Below, in pieces: positions 61,407 through 64,000 of a stretch of DNA of 64,000 nucleotides (positions within the stretch are counted from its first letter, which is position 1; each line of letters opens with the position of its first letter). Position numbers and translations under genes: made by a program. The stretch covers positions 1-64,000 of the forward strand of contig CACYVC010000024.1 of NCBI GenBank assembly GCA_902777835.1. Reading direction: 5' to 3'. Under the pieces are notes generated by a model. It made no database searches. It was not told the origin of the DNA and worked only from the letters and a program-made list of their open reading frames with translations. The DNA is from an uncultured Bacteroidales bacterium. GTDB lineage: Bacteria; Bacteroidota; Bacteroidia; Bacteroidales; Muribaculaceae.

Positions 61407-64000
61407 ATGAAGCAGGTAAACATTAGAATTCCCCTGAGGATTCTAGCCCTGATGATGGGACTTTTCCTATCCATCGGAGCCTACGCACAGAATATTACTG
61501 TGCAGGGACATGTCAAGGATGCTACTGGCGAACCTGTTATCGGTGCAACGATTACCGTTGTAGGTACCACCAACACTGTGGCTACCGACTTTGATGGTAA
61601 CTTTACTATCACAGCACCTAAGGGCGCCCAGCTCCAAGTTTCTTCTATCGGTCTTCAAGATCAGATCGTTACCGCCGCTCCCAACCTTATTATCGAGATG
61701 CTTGACGATGCTCAAGTGCTCGAGAATGTGGTGGTGATTGGTTACGGTACTGTTAAGAAGAGCGACCTCACTGGTAGTGTCACCGCCCTCAAACCCGACA
61801 CCAAGAACAAGGGTGTCGTAGTGAGTGCGCAGGACATGCTCGGCGGTAAGATCGCCGGTGTTAACGTTACCGACGGCGGTGGTACTCCTGGTGGAGGTGC
61901 CACAATCCGTATTCGTGGTGGATCGTCGCTGAACGCCAACAACGACCCACTTATCGTTATCGACGGTGTGCCCATGGACAACAATGGTGTGAAAGGTCTT
62001 GCCAACGGACTTTCGCTTGTGAACCCCGCCGACATTGAGAGCTTCAACGTGTTGAAGGATGCATCGGCAACCGCAATCTATGGTTCTCGTGGTTCTAACG
62101 GTGTTATCATCATCACCACCAAGAAGGGCCGTCGCGGTCAAGGCGTGAACGTTCTCTACAACGGTAGCTTTACCGTAAGTAAGAAAAAGAAAAACATTGA
62201 GGTTCTTAGTGGTGATGAGTATCGTGCCTATATCAACGGTCTCTATCCCGAAGGACATCCCGCTCGCGCAGCTCTTGGTACCGCCAACACTAACTGGCAG
62301 GACGAGATTTACCGCACTGCTTTGAGTCATGACCATAACTTGACTGTTACCGGTTCGGTGAAGGACTTCCTCCCCTTCCGCGTTTCAGTAGGTTATACTG
62401 ACCAGCAGGGTATCCTCAAGACCTCTGACTTCAAGCGTTACACAGTGGCTGGTAACATCAGCCCATCGCTGCTTAATGACCACTTGACTTTCAACATCAA
62501 CGCTAAGTACATGTACGCCAAGTCGCGCTTCGCCGATGGTGGCGCTATTGGCAATGCCGTTCGCATGGACCCAACTCAGCCCATTCGCAGCGAAGACCCA
62601 CTGCACAAGAACTTTGGTGGCTACTTCAACTGGCTATCGCCTGCTACTCTTAATGATGACGCTTGGCCCTACACTGTCAACCCCAACGCTCCTCGCAACC
62701 CTGTTGCCATCCTCGAGCTCAAGAATGACCGTGCTAACAGCCACGCCTTTGTGGGCAACATTGATGCCGACTACAAGGTTCACGGATTTGAGGATCTGCG
62801 TCTCCACCTCACTCTCGGTGGTGACTTCTCTAAGGGTAAACAAACTACCGACGTTGACCCCGCCAGTCCACTCGCAAGCTACTATGGTAGCCACGGTTGG
62901 GATGAGATCACCAAGGAGAACCGCACTTTGAGTACTTACGCACAGTACTATAAGGACTTCAACGATGACCACCACTTCGACATCATGGCAGGTTATGAGT
63001 GGCAACACTTTTGGCGCAAGCAGCACAACAACTACTGGGGGTTCTATCAACCCACCAGCAAGGAGTATCTCAAGGACGGCGACGGCCAATACATCCTCGA
63101 TGAGGGTGGCAACAAGATTCCCGCTGCTGGACAGAAATACAACGAGACATGGCTTTACAATGGCCTCGGCTTCCGCACCGAGAACTATCTTGTTTCGTTC
63201 TTTGGTCGCATGAACTACATCTTCAAGAACCGCTACTACTTGACTGCCACAGTGCGTCATGACGGTTCTTCGCGCTTCAAGAAGCATTGGTCTACATTCC
63301 CCTCGTTCGCCTTCGCATGGCGCATCAAGGATGAGGCTTTCCTGCGTGACAACAACACTTTGAGCGAACTCAAGTTGCGATTGGGTTGGGGTAAGACTGG
63401 TCAGCAAGACATAGGTAGCGACTACAACTACTTCACCAACTACTCGATGAATTCAGGCGTTCCAGGTAGTTTCTACGACATCATTGTCGATGGAACCATG
63501 GCACGTCCTAACGTTTACAACCCACAGCTCAAGTGGGAGACCACTACCACTACTAACGTTGGTCTTGACTGGGGCTTCCTCAACGGACGCATCACTGGTA
63601 GCATCGACTGGTACTACCGCAAGACTACCGACCTGTTGAACTACGCTTCTATTCCTGTAGGTAACTTCCGTAACATGGCTAACCAGAACATTGGTTCGTT
63701 GAAGAATACTGGTCTTGAGCTCTCTATCAGTTGGAAGGCTATTTCTACTAACGACCTCCTCTGGACTATCGACTACAACTTCACTTACAACAAGAATGAG
63801 ATCACTGAGCTCGTAGGTGGCGAAAGTGAAAACTACAAGGTGCTCACCGGTGGTGTTGGTATCAACAAGTACTGTCAGGCTCACGCTGTAGGTCATCCAG
63901 CCAACTCATTCTATGTATATCAGCAGGTTTATGACGAGGCTGGTATGCCTATCGAGAATCAGGTTGTTGACCGCAACGCCGATGGTCAAATCACCGACGA
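61407..64000 (+). CDS. SusC/RagA-family TonB-linked receptor (3' end outside window)
   Basis: The open frame starts at the ATG at 61407 (MKQVNIRIPLRILALMMGLF) and stays open to the right edge, giving 864 residues. It has a signal peptide (1-28, SIGAYAQ), a carboxypeptidase-D-like domain (VKDATGEPVIGATITVVGTT), the Ton box region (LENVVVIGYGTVKKSDLTGS), a plug (PLIVIDGVPMDNN, FNVLKDASATAIYGSRGSNG) and most of the barrel (for example ENYLVSFFGRMNYIFKNRYY). It is unlike the first SusC in sequence and in its regulator: here a LacI-family protein is divergent. SusD and enzymes are expected beyond the edge. Confidence 0.95.
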   Translation, partial: MKQVNIRIPLRILALMMGLFLSIGAYAQNITVQGHVKDATGEPVIGATITVVGTTNTVATDFDGNFTITAPKGAQLQVSSIGLQDQIVTAAPNLIIEMLDDAQVLENVVVIGYGTVKKSDLTGSVTALKPDTKNKGVVVSAQDMLGGKIAGVNVTDGGGTPGGGATIRIRGGSSLNANNDPLIVIDGVPMDNNGVKGLANGLSLVNPADIESFNVLKDASATAIYGSRGSNGVIIITTKKGRRGQGVNVLYNGSFTVSKKKKNIEVLSGDEYRAYINGLYPEGHPARAALGTANTNWQDEIYRTALSHDHNLTVTGSVKDFLPFRVSVGYTDQQGILKTSDFKRYTVAGNISPSLLNDHLTFNINAKYMYAKSRFADGGAIGNAVRMDPTQPIRSEDPLHKNFGGYFNWLSPATLNDDAWPYTVNPNAPRNPVAILELKNDRANSHAFVGNIDADYKVHGFEDLRLHLTLGGDFSKGKQTTDVDPASPLASYYGSHGWDEITKENRTLSTYAQYYKDFNDDHHFDIMAGYEWQHFWRKQHNNYWGFYQPTSKEYLKDGDGQYILDEGGNKIPAAGQKYNETWLYNGLGFRTENYLVSFFGRMNYIFKNRYYLTATVRHDGSSRFKKHWSTFPSFAFAWRIKDEAFLRDNNTLSELKLRLGWGKTGQQDIGSDYNYFTNYSMNSGVPGSFYDIIVDGTMARPNVYNPQLKWETTTTTNVGLDWGFLNGRITGSIDWYYRKTTDLLNYASIPVGNFRNMANQNIGSLKNTGLELSISWKAISTNDLLWTIDYNFTYNKNEITELVGGESENYKVLTGGVGINKYCQAHAVGHPANSFYVYQQVYDEAGMPIENQVVDRNADGQITD

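Noticed and set aside
61467-62336. A 289-residue minus-strand frame opposite the second susC
   Set aside because: It is a shadow of the SusC plug region, which is clear on the plus strand.
62634-63407. A 257-residue minus-strand frame opposite the second susC
   Set aside because: It is a shadow of the susC barrel region; it has a valine/leucine-rich low-complexity translation.

Overview
The window reads as a chromosomal segment of a Bacteroidota bacterium of the order Bacteroidales. A gut Muribaculaceae- or Prevotellaceae-like organism is my best guess from style; I cannot fix the genus. The evidence is: two SusC-type TonB-linked receptors and a SusD, lipoproteins with Bacteroidota-type lipoboxes, a TamB-like protein next to a DUF4421-like protein, C10 (streptopain-like) peptidases carrying dockerins, topoisomerase I without C-terminal zinc fingers, and about twenty promoters that fit the Bacteroidota -7 consensus TAnnTTTG. 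Coding DNA is of moderate GC and intergenic DNA is AT-rich. No rRNA, CRISPR array or intact transposon was found; there is one tRNA (Pro, CGG).

Layout. 1-184: repeats. 185-6042 (-): DUF4421-like envelope protein and TamB. 6289-7672: two small secreted proteins of unknown function, one with half a dockerin. 8061-10388 (+): topA. 10468-14707 (-): ddl, GNAT, LytS/LytTR-type two-component pair, LUD protein. 14956-16932 (+): VWA protein and an unrecognised 394-residue protein. 16984-20172 (-): GNAT-like protein, pgi, TrmH/SpoU methyltransferase. 20303-20376: tRNA-Pro. 20531-26330 (+): two overlapping paralogous TPR proteins, a small membrane protein and a nucleoside kinase. 26453-32522 (-): a SusC/SusD/DUF5012/lipid-binding lipoprotein uptake locus with no visible enzyme. 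33254-36306 (+): a dockerin protein with four FGE-sulfatase-like domains, broken by a frameshift. 36383-45377 (-): three tandem C10 peptidases with C-terminal dockerins, preceded by a membrane-anchored hypothetical protein and a flippase-like membrane protein. 45638-49069 (+): glutamine synthetase, a DUF2975/XRE pair and a putative barrel protein. 49189-52331 (-): acyltransferase and metG. 52633-56292 (+): a compact five-gene operon with zinc-ribbon, SPFH and GYF_2 proteins. 56434-59935 (+): Xaa-Pro aminopeptidase, gamma carbonic anhydrase and a second acyltransferase. 60059-61084 (-): LacI-family regulator, divergent from a second SusC that runs off the right edge (61407-64000), with a LacI-type palindrome between them.

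The most interesting items are these. (i) The zinc-ribbon/SPFH/GYF_2 operon, which has its own promoter and terminator and looks like a Bacteroidales relative of SPFH membrane-organising modules. (ii) A modular family of intergenic spacers in a fixed order relative to transcription (TAAGTGTTAAG stop words, then a GGGACGAGGC palindrome, then CTAGA words, then CAACTRAAAA words), in which the upstream gene's stop codon can be the first TAA of the repeat. (iii) The dockerin-bearing protein set (three C10 peptidases, a four-domain FGE-like protein, a half-dockerin protein) without a cohesin in view. Promoter, terminator and repeat calls were made by eye, not by program.
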